Below are positions 1 through 9,342 of a stretch of DNA of 44,110 bases, piece after piece. The position numbers and the translations under genes are program-made. The DNA is from Peterkaempfera griseoplana (lineage in GTDB: Bacteria > Actinomycetota > Actinomycetes > Streptomycetales > Streptomycetaceae): NCBI RefSeq assembly GCF_001418575.1, contig NZ_LIQR01000008.1, forward strand, positions 1-44,110, in the 5' to 3' direction. A model generated the notes under the pieces. The model did not search any database. It was not told the DNA's origin and was given only the letters and a program-made list of their open reading frames with translations. The first letter of the stretch is position 1. Every line of letters begins with the position of its first letter.

Positions 1-584
1 CCGTGGTGCACCACGGTCAGCCAGCCGCCCGGACCGCGCCGGGTGACGGTGTCCGCCACCGCCTGGGAGACCGCGATCACCGCGTCGTTGCGGCCGTAGG
101 TGGCGGCGTTGGCCCAGCGGGTGGCGGTCCGGTAGCGCTCCCACATGTTGTGCTCGGTGTGCACCAGCCGTACCCGGCGCAGCCCCGGCCCGCGCACCAG
201 CAGCCGGGCGGCCACGGCGGGCACCGGCATATGGGTGTGCACCAGCGCGTACCCGCGCTCCACGGCCAGCCGCCGCAGCCGCAGTGGCCAGCGGGGGTCC
301 GGGCGGCCCGGGGTGCCGGGGGTCCCGCCCAGGCAGTGCACCCGGGCGCCGGCCGCCTCCAGGGCGGGTACCAGGGCGTCCTTCCAGGGCAGCACATAGG
401 CGACGTCGACCTCGTAGCGGTCGCGGTCCAACTGCCGGGCGCAGTTGACCAGCAACTGCTCGGCGCCGCCCCGCCCCAGTCCCTTGGCCAGCCACAGCAC
501 CCGGGTACGGCCGTCGCGGGGCGGGTTCTGCGCCGGTGCGGGGTCCGGGGCGGCGGCCGGTTCGGTCGCGGCGGCGTCCGTCAC
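1..584 (-). CDS. GT4-type glycosyltransferase, N-terminal part (runs off the window)
   Basis: This is the N-terminal 194 codons of a retaining GT-B glycosyltransferase; the 3' end lies beyond base 1. After a Pro/Ala-rich leader of about 27 residues the reading gives the Rossmann strand VLWLAKGLGRGGAEQLLV, whose GGAE turn is typical of GT4 acceptor-binding domains. It continues with HTHMPVPAVAARLL and a VHTEHNMWERYR segment. The GTG start at 584-582 overlaps the TGA stop of the upstream kinase-like gene (GTGA), which implies translational coupling. The donor-binding half with its EX7E motif is not in the window, so the sugar cannot be guessed. Its position after a chain-length protein suggests that it adds a sugar to an exported polysaccharide. 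Confidence 0.85.
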   Translation of the reverse strand, partial: MTDAAATEPAAAPDPAPAQNPPRDGRTRVLWLAKGLGRGGAEQLLVNCARQLDRDRYEVDVAYVLPWKDALVPALEAAGARVHCLGGTPGTPGRPDPRWPLRLRRLAVERGYALVHTHMPVPAVAARLLVRGPGLRRVRLVHTEHNMWERYRTATRWANAATYGRNDAVIAVSQAVADTVTRRGPGGWLTVVHH

Positions 585-2383
585 CGGTCGTCCCCCTCGG
601 CGCGGCGGACGGACGCGGCGCCGTCGGCGAACCCCACGTCGGCGGGGTGCTCAGGCGGACCGGCGTCCCGGCCGCGGGCCCAGCTGGGGGCGGGCCGTTC
701 GGGCTCCCGGGCGGCGCCCTCGCCGGCGGCGGGGCGGTTCAGGGCCCGGGCCTGACCGCCGCGGCCCAGCGGGGTGACGGCCGCGCCGGACGCGGACGAC
801 TCCGAGCGGCGCAGCCCCACCCGGGGCAGCCCGCCGGAGGGCGAGGTGGAGGCGGTCAGCGCGACGCCGGCCACCGGCACCCCGGTACGGGCCAGCAGCT
901 CGCTCACCCGGGCCGCCTGCTCGGGGGTCACATTGCCGCTGCGGACGGTCACCAGCACCGCGTCGGCGTGCTGCACCAGGTCGTAGGCGTCGTTGGCGTG
1001 CAGCAGCGGGGAGGTGTCCATCAGGACCAGGTCGGCGTGGCGTCTGGCCCGCTGGAGCACCTCGCCGGCCCGCATCACCAGGGCGGCGGGGTAGGCGTTG
1101 GTGTTGCCGGCGCCGATCAGGGTCACCCCCTGGACGTTGGTGGGCCGGATGACGTCCTCGATGCCCAGCGACCGGGTGCCGGCCAGCAGTTCGGCCATGC
1201 CGGGGCCGGTTCCGCTGCCCAGGTGCTCATGGGTCTGCGGGTGCCGGAAGTCGCAGTCCAGCACCAGGACCGAGCGTCCGGTCTCGGCCAGGGCCGCCGC
1301 CAGGTTGGCCACCGTGGTGGTCTTGCCGTCGCCGCTGCGGCCGGACATCACCAGGACGACCGGCGCCGGGTGGGCGAGCCGCCGGGCGGCGCGGGCGGCC
1401 GGGGTGCCGTCCTCCTCGCCCTCCCTGATGTGGAGCGCCAGCGAGGAGGGGCCGGTGAGCAGCAGCGTGGAGCGCAGCGAGCGGTACGCCTCGGCGGCCG
1501 GCGCGGACGGCCGGGCGGTCACCACCGGCTCGCGCAGTCGGCGCAGCCGCCGGGAGAGCACCGGGATCTCCCCGATCACCGGCAGCCCGAAGGCCTCCTC
1601 GGCGGCGTTGCGGCTGCGCACCCTGCTGTCCAGCCGGTCCAGCATCAGCGCGGCGACCACGCCGAGCGCCAGCCCCAGCAGCACCGCCAGGCCGAGGCGC
1701 AGCGGACGGCTGCTGGGCGCGGTGAGGATGTTGGAGGAGGCCGGGCTGCTGTCGATGGAGCCCCACTGGCGCACCGCGTCGGTGCGGGCGGCGTTCTGCA
1801 GGTTGGAGATGTCCGTGAGGGTCTGGGTGACCGCGGCCTTGGCGGCGTCGATCTGCGGCTGGAGCTTGACCCGGGTGGCACGGGTGGCGGTGGCGAACTG
1901 GGTGTTCAGGGTGTCCAGTTGGCGCTGCTGGACGGTGGCCTGCTGCTGGAGGGCCTGGATGGAGTCCTGGGCGTTGCGCTGCGCCTCCCGGCCGTAGCCG
2001 GAGATGGTGGCGGTGGCGAAGGCGCTGGCCACGTCGGAGCAGGCCTGCTGGGTGGGGCCGTGCGCGGTGAACTGCAGCATCTGCGGGCTGACCGCGGCCA
2101 CCTCACGGCGGGCCAGCAGCCCCTGGATGTCGGTGGTGCCGAGCTTCCTGGCGGCGGCCTCCGCGACGTCCGAGCCGGTGGCGAAGGACATCACCTGGTC
2201 GATCTTGACGGTGTCCCCGGAGCCCGCGGCCGGGACGATGCTGACCTTGCACTCCCACTTGCCGTTGTCCACGGCCGTGCCGGTCGGGGTGAGCAGCCAG
2301 CCGATGACGAGCGCGGCCAGTGCGCAGCCGGCCAGCAGCCGCCAGTGCCGCCGCAGGACGGTGAGATGGTTTGCCGGTTCCAC
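581..2383 (-). CDS. Polysaccharide co-polymerase / BY-kinase-like chain-length protein (Wzz-Wzc type)
   Basis: The predicted 600-residue membrane protein is a fusion of a Wzz-like chain-length part and a CpsD/Wzc-like P-loop ATPase. A first membrane helix lies near residues 15-32 (LLAGCALAALVIGWLL), followed by an extracytoplasmic region with a Gln-rich coiled coil (about 145-200) and a second helix (LGLAVLLGLALGVVAALML). The cytoplasmic ATPase has Walker A GRSGDGKTTT near 345-355, Walker A' LVLDCDF near 372 and Walker B LVLMDTSPL near 450. The C-terminal tail after about 530 is Arg/Pro/Ala-rich and has no tyrosine cluster, so autophosphorylation of the usual kind is doubtful. I chose the GTG at 2383 because AGGGGA precedes it and the first helix follows quickly; the frame stays open 37 codons further upstream. 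Coupled by GTGA to the downstream glycosyltransferase. Confidence 0.85.
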   Translation of the reverse strand: MEPANHLTVLRRHWRLLAGCALAALVIGWLLTPTGTAVDNGKWECKVSIVPAAGSGDTVKIDQVMSFATGSDVAEAAARKLGTTDIQGLLARREVAAVSPQMLQFTAHGPTQQACSDVASAFATATISGYGREAQRNAQDSIQALQQQATVQQRQLDTLNTQFATATRATRVKLQPQIDAAKAAVTQTLTDISNLQNAARTDAVRQWGSIDSSPASSNILTAPSSRPLRLGLAVLLGLALGVVAALMLDRLDSRVRSRNAAEEAFGLPVIGEIPVLSRRLRRLREPVVTARPSAPAAEAYRSLRSTLLLTGPSSLALHIREGEEDGTPAARAARRLAHPAPVVLVMSGRSGDGKTTTVANLAAALAETGRSVLVLDCDFRHPQTHEHLGSGTGPGMAELLAGTRSLGIEDVIRPTNVQGVTLIGAGNTNAYPAALVMRAGEVLQRARRHADLVLMDTSPLLHANDAYDLVQHADAVLVTVRSGNVTPEQAARVSELLARTGVPVAGVALTASTSPSGGLPRVGLRRSESSASGAAVTPLGRGGQARALNRPAAGEGAAREPERPAPSWARGRDAGPPEHPADVGFADGAASVRRAEGDDR

Positions 2384-2811
2384 CGGTGGAGTTCCCCTCG
2401 CGATCGTGTGCTGGTGCTGCCGGGACCGGCCGCCTCGCGGCCGTTCCCTGCGGTGCCGGCGCAGCCGTCCCCGCGGGCCGTCGCAAGCCCGCACGGTGCG
2501 TACGGCGATGGCGGGGCACGGATACCCCGGCCGTCCCCCTCCCCAGGGGGCGGCCGTGCCTCGCTGGCTGGCCGGTCAGGCCGGTATCGCCATGGCCGGC
2601 CCGGACGGCGCCGGCCGCGGACGCATGCCGCAGGGCCGGCCGCCGTCGGCGGTCGCGGGACTACTCGGACGGTTGTGCACCTGTTACCCCCCTGAACGGC
2701 CGGAAGACCTGCGTCCCCACCCCCGTGAGCTTCCGGCACCACCTGCGATGCTTGCCCCAGTCGGCGCCCGGCGCAACCACTTTGGCAATTCCGGGCCCCG
2801 AGGTGGGGGCG
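2384..2811 (-). other. 428-bp intergenic region before the co-polymerase gene
   Basis: No gene is supported here. It separates the 3' end of one minus-strand glycosyltransferase from the start of the co-polymerase, so it should carry a promoter or a long leader. The best promoter candidate on the minus strand is TTGCGC (2776-2771), a 17-bp spacer, and AAGCAT (2753-2748), which is weak. The remainder is GC-rich with several short inverted repeats. I could not match it to a riboswitch family. Confidence 0.35.
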
Positions 2812-3972
2812 TCAGGCCCTGGCCCGGCCCGCGAGCGCCCGCTCGTAGAAGTCCACGGTGCGGCCGGTCACATGCTGCAGGGTGTAGAACGCCAGGAAGC
2901 GCGCCCTGGCCGCCGCCACCCGCTGCCGGGCCGCCTCGGTGTCGCCCAGCGCGTCGGTGAGCGCGTCGGCCAGCGCGCCGGGCCGCTCGGGCGGTACCAG
3001 CGCCGCGTACTCCTCGGAGCCCACCGTCTCCCGCAGTGCGGGCACGTCGGAGCAGACCAGCGGCACGCCGACGCCCATGGCCTCCATGGCCGCGCTGCCC
3101 AGTCCCTCCCAGCGGGACGGGGCGGTGAAGACGTCGCTGGCCGCCATCAGGTCGAAGACGTCGGTACGGGCGCCCAGGAACTGCACGCTCCGCGGCCCGT
3201 CCCGGTCGGCGGCCTCGGCGAGGGCGCGCAGCCGCCCGGTCTCCGCCCCCGGGCCGCCGGCCAGCAGCAGCACCGCCTCGGGGACCGCCCGGCGCACCCG
3301 CGGCCAGGCCTCCAGCAGGACGTCAAGGCCCTTCTGGTACTGCTGCCGGGCCGCCGCCAGCACCAGCGGCGCCTCCTGCGGCACCCCCAGCGCCGCGCGG
3401 ACCTTGGCCCGGCGCTCCGGGGTGACCGTCCCCAGCACCTCGGGGTCGCGGCCGCGCGGTATCACCTCGATCCGGTCGGCGGAGATCCGCAGCCGGCGGG
3501 ACATCGCCCCGGCCACATGCCGGGTGAGCGCATGGAAGCGGCGGGTCCCCTGCGCGGTGACCCCGTCGACGGCCTGGGCCGCGCGCACCTTCCACGGACT
3601 GAGCCCGCGGGCGTGCACATGCTCCGGCCCGTACGAGGAGTTGACCAGGCTGGAGACCACCGGGACCCGGGCCGCCAGCGCGGCGGTGCGGCCCAGCACG
3701 TCGGACTCGTAGAGGGTGGTGTGCACCAGGTCGGGGCGGCGCTCGCGCAGCAGGTCGTACAGTCCGCGCACCCGCGCGGCCCGGTGGGGCCGGTGCACAC
3801 CGAACAGGGTGGCGCCGGCGGCGGTCAGTTCGGGCTGGAAGCCCTCGGAGTCGACCAGGTAGGCGATGTCCAGCTGCACACCGCTGCGGACCAGATGGGG
3901 CGCCATGCTGGCCAGCCCCTGCTCCGCTCCGCCGACTCTCTCCAGGCTGTCGATCACGTAGAGCACATGCAT
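2812..3972 (-). CDS. GT4 family glycosyltransferase
   Basis: This is a complete 386-residue GT-B glycosyltransferase. The N-terminus MHVLYVIDSLERVGGAEQGL is the first Rossmann strand with the GGAE turn. The donor domain begins near residue 205 (LVLAAARQQYQKGLDVLLEA), and the EX7E donor-binding motif is in SRWEGLGSAAMEAMGVGVPLV near residues 300-320. The usual VIPNGVD linker reads VIPRGRDPE, a modest deviation. The ATG at 3972 is preceded by GGGGGGAG at good spacing; the frame is open 53 codons further upstream, but that stretch has no family similarity. It is the first gene of a minus-strand series and is divergent from another GT4 gene at 4234. A role in transferring an NDP-sugar onto a growing surface glycan is inferred from family and context. 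Confidence 0.88.
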   Translation of the reverse strand: MHVLYVIDSLERVGGAEQGLASMAPHLVRSGVQLDIAYLVDSEGFQPELTAAGATLFGVHRPHRAARVRGLYDLLRERRPDLVHTTLYESDVLGRTAALAARVPVVSSLVNSSYGPEHVHARGLSPWKVRAAQAVDGVTAQGTRRFHALTRHVAGAMSRRLRISADRIEVIPRGRDPEVLGTVTPERRAKVRAALGVPQEAPLVLAAARQQYQKGLDVLLEAWPRVRRAVPEAVLLLAGGPGAETGRLRALAEAADRDGPRSVQFLGARTDVFDLMAASDVFTAPSRWEGLGSAAMEAMGVGVPLVCSDVPALRETVGSEEYAALVPPERPGALADALTDALGDTEAARQRVAAARARFLAFYTLQHVTGRTVDFYERALAGRARA

Positions 3973-4087
3973 GTGCCGGTCTCCCCCCTCGTGCGACGCG
4001 CCCCGGCCCTGGCGGCCGGACACCGGCGCGAACGCCGACACAGCATCCCAGGCAGGATCTGGGGCCCGCTGGCGAATACCAGTGCGG

Positions 4088-4116
4088 ATACGTAAAAACT
4101 GTCCCCAGCGATGCAA
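4088..4116 (-). promoter_or_regulatory. Candidate promoter for the minus-strand GT4 gene
   Basis: On the minus strand TTGCAT (4116-4111) is followed after 16-17 bp by TACGTA/ACGTAT (4094-4088), in an unusually AT-rich patch of a very GC-rich region. It lies about 115 bp before the ATG at 3972. The match to a vegetative-type promoter is fair; no start site is known. Confidence 0.4.
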
Positions 4117-4233
4117 AGATCCGGTCGTCACCGAGCGCGTCGCACCGGAAATCGGTCACTTTCCATGACAGCCGGTCAGCCGCCCCCGGGAACAGGCAAT
4201 GGCGCCGCCGTGACTGTGCCAGGGTTTGACACC

Positions 4234-5334
4234 ATGCCGGACACCGCGTCAGCCCCCCGCCCCCGCGTGCTCCACCTGGTCACCGACGCCCGTCGGCGCG
4301 GCGCCCAGAACCTCGCCCGCGACCTGCACGGCGAACTGCTGGCCCGGGGCCGCGACAGCCGTCTCGCCGCACTCCAGCCGCACCCCGACGCCCCCGCCGG
4401 CGACCCGCTGCCCGTGCTCGGCCCCACCCGCTTCCACCCCGCGACCCTGCGCGCTCTGCGCCGCGCCGCCGCGGCCGCCGACGTGGTGGTCGCCCACGGC
4501 TCCAGCACCCTGCCCGCCTGCGCCGCGGCCCTGCTCGGCAGCCGCACCCCCTTCGTCTACGTCAGCATCGGCGACCCCCGCCACTGGACCGCCGACCGCT
4601 CCCGGCGGCTGCGGGTCCAGGCCATGCTGAGCCGCGCCGCCGCCGTCGCCGCGCTCACCGACGGCGCCCGCGAGGTGCTGCTGGAACGCTTCCGGCTGCC
4701 GTCCGCGAAGGTCCGCACCATCCCCAACGGCCGCGCCGCCGACCGCTATCCGCCCGCCGACGGCCCAATGCAGCGCAGCGCCGCCCGTAGCGCCCTCGGT
4801 CTCCCGGAGGACGCCGACCTGGTCGCCGCCGTCGGCGCCCTCGCCCCCGAGAAGCGGCTCGACCTCGCCGTCGAGGCCGTCACCAGGACCCCGGGCGCCC
4901 ATCTCGCGGTGGCGGGCGAGGGACCGCTGCGCGCCGCGCTGAGCGAGCACGCCGAAACCCTGGCGCCGGGCAGGGTGCACTTCCTCGGCAACCTGCCCGA
5001 CCCGGCGCCGCTCTACCGGGCCGCCGACGCCCTGCTGCTCAGCAGCGACAGCGAAGGGGTGCCGGGCGTCCTCATCGAGGCCGCCCTCGCCGCGCTGCCC
5101 AGCGTCGCCACCGATGTCGGCTGGGTGCGCGAGGTGGTCCTGGACGGCGTCACCGGTGTGCTGGCACCCCCGGGTGACGCCCAGGCGCTGGCCGACGGCC
5201 TCGGCAAGGTCCTCGGCGGCGACCGCGCCGCCCTGGGCGCGGCCGCCCGCCGTCACGCCCTGGACCGCTTCGAACTGGGCGTCGTCGTGGACGCCTGGGA
5301 GCGGCTGCTGGACGAGGTCGCCGTCCTCAGGTAG
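4234..5334 (+). CDS. GT4 family glycosyltransferase
   Basis: The protein of about 366 residues has the GT-B layout: acceptor domain starting RVLHLVTDARRRGAQNLARDL, linker TIPNGRAADRYPP, donor strand VAAVGALAPEKRLDLAVEAV, and an EX7E motif in SEGVPGVLIEAALAALPSVA. The start is uncertain. ATG 4234 has AGGG about 9 nt upstream and places the first beta strand about 17 residues in. ATG 4165 or GTG 4210 would add 23 or 8 residues of Gly/Pro-rich sequence without family character. It is divergently transcribed from the GT4 at 2812-3972 with about 260 bp between them. It probably serves the same glycan; the sugar specificity is unknown. Confidence 0.85.
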   Translation: MPDTASAPRPRVLHLVTDARRRGAQNLARDLHGELLARGRDSRLAALQPHPDAPAGDPLPVLGPTRFHPATLRALRRAAAAADVVVAHGSSTLPACAAALLGSRTPFVYVSIGDPRHWTADRSRRLRVQAMLSRAAAVAALTDGAREVLLERFRLPSAKVRTIPNGRAADRYPPADGPMQRSAARSALGLPEDADLVAAVGALAPEKRLDLAVEAVTRTPGAHLAVAGEGPLRAALSEHAETLAPGRVHFLGNLPDPAPLYRAADALLLSSDSEGVPGVLIEAALAALPSVATDVGWVREVVLDGVTGVLAPPGDAQALADGLGKVLGGDRAALGAAARRHALDRFELGVVVDAWERLLDEVAVLR

Positions 5335-5339
5335 CGGGC

Positions 5340-5359
5340 CGCCCGGGGGCAGCCGGGCG
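5340..5359 (+). terminator. Weak hairpin after the GT4 gene
   Basis: CGCCCGG-type arms (C5340-G5346 against C5353-G5359) form a 7-bp stem with a 6-nt loop just after the TAG stop at 5332-5334. There is no U-tract, which is usual in Streptomyces; the stem is short, so this is only a candidate. Confidence 0.35.
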
Positions 5360-5439
5360 TCACCCACCGTCAAAGCCACTGCCACACGGCGCAATTGTCA
5401 GTACCATCCCCGCAAGGTGCAGGCGAGGAGAGGGGCGCG

Positions 5440-8257
5440 GTGGTGTCCAAGACACCGGCGGCGTCGGGAGCGGCGTCGCCCGACCGCATCGGACCGGGCG
5501 TGCCCGCGGCCGTCCGGGGCGGCGGACCGCAGCTGTTCGAGCGGGACAGCGAACTGGCCGCCGTCCGCGAGGCGGTGGACCGGATCTGCGACGGGCCCGA
5601 CGGCGACGGCCGGGGGATCGGCGGCCTGCTGCTGTTCAGCGGCGCCGCGGGCCTCGGTAAGACGACCCTGCTCGCCGAGGCGCGCCGCGCGGCGGCCGCC
5701 CGGGACTGCACCGTGCTCTTCGCCCGCGGCAGCGAGCAGGAGCACACCGTCCCCTTCCATGTGGTGCGGCAGCTGCTGCAGCCCGTCCTCGCCTCCCGCA
5801 CCGAGGCCGAGTGCCGGGAGCTGTTCGGTGGCTGGTACGAGATCGCCGGCCCCGCCGTCGGCCTCTTCGCCCGGGGCGACGGCGCGCTGCCCGACCCGCA
5901 GGGCGTCCGCGACGGCCTGGACTGGGTCGTCACCAGGCTGGCCGTCCACCAGCCGCCGGTCGTGCTGGTCCTGGACGACGCCCACTGGGCCGACCTGGAG
6001 TCCCTGGCCTGGCTCGCGGCGTTCGCCGTCCGGATCCGGGAGCTGCCCGTCCTGGCCGTCCTCGGCTACCGCCCCGCCGAACTGCCCGTCGAGGCCGAGA
6101 CCTTCCGCGAGCTGGTCACCGGCCGCACCGCCCGGCCGATCGGCCTGAGCGCACTGAGCCCGGACGCCGTCGCCGGCCTGGTCAGAGCCGCCCTCGGCGA
6201 GGTCGCCGACGAGGCGTTCTGCCGCGAGTGCTGGGCTGTCACCGGCGGCAACCCCTATGAGACGGTCGAGTTGATCGCCAGGGTCCAGGACCGCGGCGTC
6301 CAACCGGTCGGCGACGCAGCCCCGCTGCTGCGCGACCTCGCCGCCACCGCCCGCGGCAGCGGACTGGTCCGCCGGCTGGAGCGCCTGGGGCCGGGCGCCG
6401 TACGGCTCGCCTGGGCCGCCGCCGTCCTCGGCACCGCCATCGAACCCGACCTGGCCGCCACCGTCGCAGGCCTCGGCCCCGCGGAGGCCGCCGACGCCGT
6501 GGACCGGCTGCGCGCCGCCCGCATCCTCACCGGCACGGCCGCCCTGGAGTTCGTCCACCCCCTGATCGCCACCGCGGTCTACCACGCCATCCCCCCCGGC
6601 CGTGCGCACCGCGCTGCACGGCCAGGCCGCCTGGGCCGTCGACGACGCCGGACTCGGCATCACCGCCGCCGCCCGCCACCTGCTGGAGACCCATCCCGAC
6701 GGCGACCTCGCCACCGTGGACCGGCTGCGCGCCGCCGCCCGGGAGAACCTGCGGGCCGGCGCCCCCGAAGCGGCCCGCCGCTGCCTGGAGCGCGCCCTGC
6801 GGGAGCCGCCGGCCCTCGCCGACCGGGCCGTGGTCCGCTATGAACTCGGCTGCTCCGCGCTGCTCACCGCGCCCGCCCTCACCGTCAACCATCTGCACGC
6901 CGCCCTCGCCGAACCCGACCTCGACCCCCAGCTGCGCGAGGACATCGCCTTCCGCCTCGCCCAGGCGCTCGCCCACAGCGACCGGCTGAAGGAGGCCGCG
7001 GAGATGGTCGGCGAGGAGTCGGCCCGCACCGAGTCCCGCCGCGGCCGGCTGCGGCTGCAGGCGGCGCACTTCCTCTGGCAGGTCTTCGACGCCGCCGAGA
7101 CCGGGGGCCCGGTACGCTCCCGCCGCCTCGCCCGGCTCGCCGAGCACCTGGCCGGCCGCACCGAGGGCGAACGCGCCGTCCTGTGCCTGCGGGCCTGGGA
7201 CGCCACCCTGCGGGGCGAGCCGGCCGCGGTCGCGGTGGGTGCCGCCGACCGGGCCCTCGCCCTGGAGGACGCGGAGCCGCAGGCCGGCGGGGTGCGGCAG
7301 GCACCGCCGCCCGGACGGCCCGGCCGTCCGCTCGGCTACACCGACCCCGACTGGGGCTTCGAACTGCCCAGCGTGGCCGCGCTCTCCTTCATGTACGCCG
7401 ACCGGCCCGACCGGGCGGAGGAGATGTTCGCCGCCGCCATCGCCGAGTGCGAGCAGACCGGATGGAGCGGGGCGCACCTCTCCTTCGCCTTCACCCTCCT
7501 GGGACTGGTGCGCTTCCGCCGCGGCCGGCTGGGCGAGGCGGAGGAGTTCGCCCGCGAGGGGGTGCGGCTCGCCGACCGGGTGGGCCGCCGGGTGCCCGCC
7601 CAGTGGTACGCGGTCGGGCTGCTCATCGATGTGCTGCTCTCCCGCGGCCGCCTGGAGGAGGCCAGGGAGATCGCCGGGGCCCATGAGTTCGGCCCGCCGT
7701 TCCCCGCCGCCGTGGTCTTCCCCGACCCGCAGACGGTGCTGGGCCGGCTGCTGCTCGCCGAGGGGCGGCACGCCGCCGCGGCCGCGGAACTCACCGAGGT
7801 CGGACGGCGCATGGAGGCCAAGGGCGCCCTCAACCCCACCTGGTGCCCCTGGGCCGGGCATCTGGCCCTGGCGCTCGCCGGGGACGACCCGGCGGCCGCG
7901 CGCCGGCTGGCGGAGCAGACCCTGGAGCGGGCGCGCCGCCAGGGCACCGCCACCGCCGTCGGGCAGGCACTGCGCACCTCCGCCGCGGTGGCGGCCGGTC
8001 CCGCGGAGGCGGTCGTCCTGCTGCAGGAGGCCGTGGAGCACCTCGACCGCTCACCCGACGCCCATGAGTACGCCGAGGCGCTGGTGGACCTCGGGGCGGC
8101 GCTGCGTGCAACGGGGCGGACCGCCGAGGCTGCGGAGCCGCTGTACCGGGGGGCCGACCTGGCCGTGCGCTGCGCGGCGGACGGCCTGGTGGAGCGGGCG
8201 CTGGCCGAGCTCGCCGCGGCGGGGCTGCGGCCGCGGCTGCTGCGTACCGTCGACTGA
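5440..8257 (+). pseudogene. LAL-type (large LuxR-like) AAA ATPase regulator, frameshifted and without its HTH domain
   Basis: The first frame (5440 to 6597) encodes an AAA/ATPase module: Walker A SGAAGLGKTTLLAEA near residue 70 and Walker B VVLVLDDAHWAD near 175. It ends in the conserved LEFVHPLIATAVYHAIPP. At a C7 run the similarity jumps to the next frame (AVRTALHGQAAWAV), which stays open to the TGA ending at 8257 with TPR-like helical repeats. Without the jump the first frame stops at 6843 after about 80 Arg/Pro-rich residues of nonsense. The rejoined protein would have about 938 residues but stops at GLRPRLLRTVD, where LAL proteins normally continue into a LuxR helix-turn-helix, so the DNA-binding domain is missing as well. 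GTG 5440 (or 5443) follows GAGGAG. The second frame may still be translated from GTG 6602. Either a decayed regulator, a sequencing error in the C-run, or a non-DNA-binding signalling ATPase. Confidence 0.8.
6591..6597 (+). other. Frameshift site (C7 homopolymer)
   Basis: Seven consecutive C residues. Removing one C gives the continuous family reading ...ATC CCC CCG GCC GTG CGC... (IPPAVR), which joins the two LAL halves perfectly. With seven C the reading goes out of frame. Confidence 0.8.
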
Positions 8258-8454
8258 GCCGCCGGGCCCGGCGCGGGGCCACGGGCGCGCAGAGGTCCGC
8301 AGCCCGTCCGGGGGCGGTCCGGCCGCCGGGGCGCATCCGGGCGGGGGTGTTGATCACGTTCACCAAATCACCTCCGGTCGGCCACATCCTGTGCCAGAGT
8401 TGGGCAGACCCGGTCCCGGGACGGGGCCGCTGGGGGGACGAAAGGCGGAGGTCC

Positions 8455-9342
8455 GTGGGGGGACGCAACGCACAGGTGGCCGAGGTGCGCGCCCAGGCAG
8501 GCGCGGCCGTGGCGGAGGGGCCGGCGCCGGGCACGGTGTTCAGACGCCGGCTGCGCCCGGGGCAGGTGGCCAGGGAGCTGTGGGGGGCCCGCGAACTGGT
8601 CCGGGCGCTGGCCGAACGCGACCTGAGAGCCCGTTACAAGCAGGCAGTGCTGGGATTCGCCTGGGCGGTGCTGACACCGCTGGCGCTCTGCGCCATCTTC
8701 ACCCTGGTCTTCCACCGGGCGGTGAAGATCGACACGGGTACGGCGCCCTACGCCCTCTTCGCCTACGTCGGCCTGATCGTCTGGCAGTTCTTCAGCAACA
8801 CCATGAACCAGGGCGCGCTGAGCCTCGCCAACAACCTCAGCCTGCTCAACAAGGTCTACTGCCCCCGCGAGGTCTTCCCGCTGGCCACCATGCTGGTCGC
8901 CACCGTGGACATGCTGATCGGCATCGGGGTGCTCGGGGTGCTCTTCCTGGCGTTCTGGACGGTTCCCGCGGCCACCGCCGCCTGGGCGCTGCCGCTGCTG
9001 CTGATCCAGTTCACCTTCACCTACGGGGTGGCGCTGGTGCTCTCCATCGCGGTGGTCTACCTGCGGGACGTCCGCCATCTGCTGCCCATCATCACCCAGA
9101 TGGGAGTCTTCGCCACCCCGGTCGCCTATCCGCTGTCCCAGATCCCGCAGCGGCTGCAGGAGATCTATGTGGCCTTCAACCCCCTGGGCGCCGTCATCGA
9201 GGGCTACCGGCGGGCGCTGCTCTACGGCGACGCGCCGGACGCCCGGCTGACCCTGATCGCCGCCGCCAGCTCACTGGTCTACGTGGTGGGCGGCTACCTC
9301 CTCTTCAAGAAGCTCGAGACGGGGATCGCCGATGTCGCGTGA
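8455..9342 (+). CDS. ABC transporter permease, Wzm/TagG (ABC-2) type
   Basis: The 295-residue integral membrane protein would form the channel of an ABC-2 exporter for lipid-linked polysaccharide or teichoic-acid-like polymer. After a cytoplasmic N-terminus containing LVRALAERDLRARYKQAVLGFAW (the conserved interface helix of the Wzm family), six hydrophobic segments are visible: LTPLALCAIFTLVF, LFAYVGLIVWQFF, MLVATVDMLIGIGVLGVLF, LLIQFTFTYGVALVL, MGVFATPVAYPLS and AAASSLVYVVGGYLLF. The GTG at 8455 follows GGCGGAGG closely; GTG 8476 is an alternative. It overlaps the ATPase gene by 11 nt, so the two are co-translated. The AT-rich patch at 8346-8400 probably holds the promoter of this exporter operon. 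Confidence 0.88.
   Translation: MGGRNAQVAEVRAQAGAAVAEGPAPGTVFRRRLRPGQVARELWGARELVRALAERDLRARYKQAVLGFAWAVLTPLALCAIFTLVFHRAVKIDTGTAPYALFAYVGLIVWQFFSNTMNQGALSLANNLSLLNKVYCPREVFPLATMLVATVDMLIGIGVLGVLFLAFWTVPAATAAWALPLLLIQFTFTYGVALVLSIAVVYLRDVRHLLPIITQMGVFATPVAYPLSQIPQRLQEIYVAFNPLGAVIEGYRRALLYGDAPDARLTLIAAASSLVYVVGGYLLFKKLETGIADVA

Noticed and set aside
536-2695. A 719-residue plus-strand open frame opposite the co-polymerase gene
   Set aside because: It is Gly/Arg/Gln-rich without domain character and lies antisense to a protein with intact Walker motifs; typical GC-driven shadow.
2384-2811. A possible riboswitch (for example c-di-AMP type) in the long leader of the co-polymerase gene
   Set aside because: A short GGGTAACAGGTGC-like string is present on the minus strand, but the surrounding conserved core could not be matched, so no RNA element is claimed.
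6602-8257. Treating the second LAL half as an independent normal gene
   Set aside because: Similarity runs smoothly across the C-run and the GTG at 6602 lies in the middle of a conserved motif without a ribosome-binding sequence; a frameshifted single gene explains it better.
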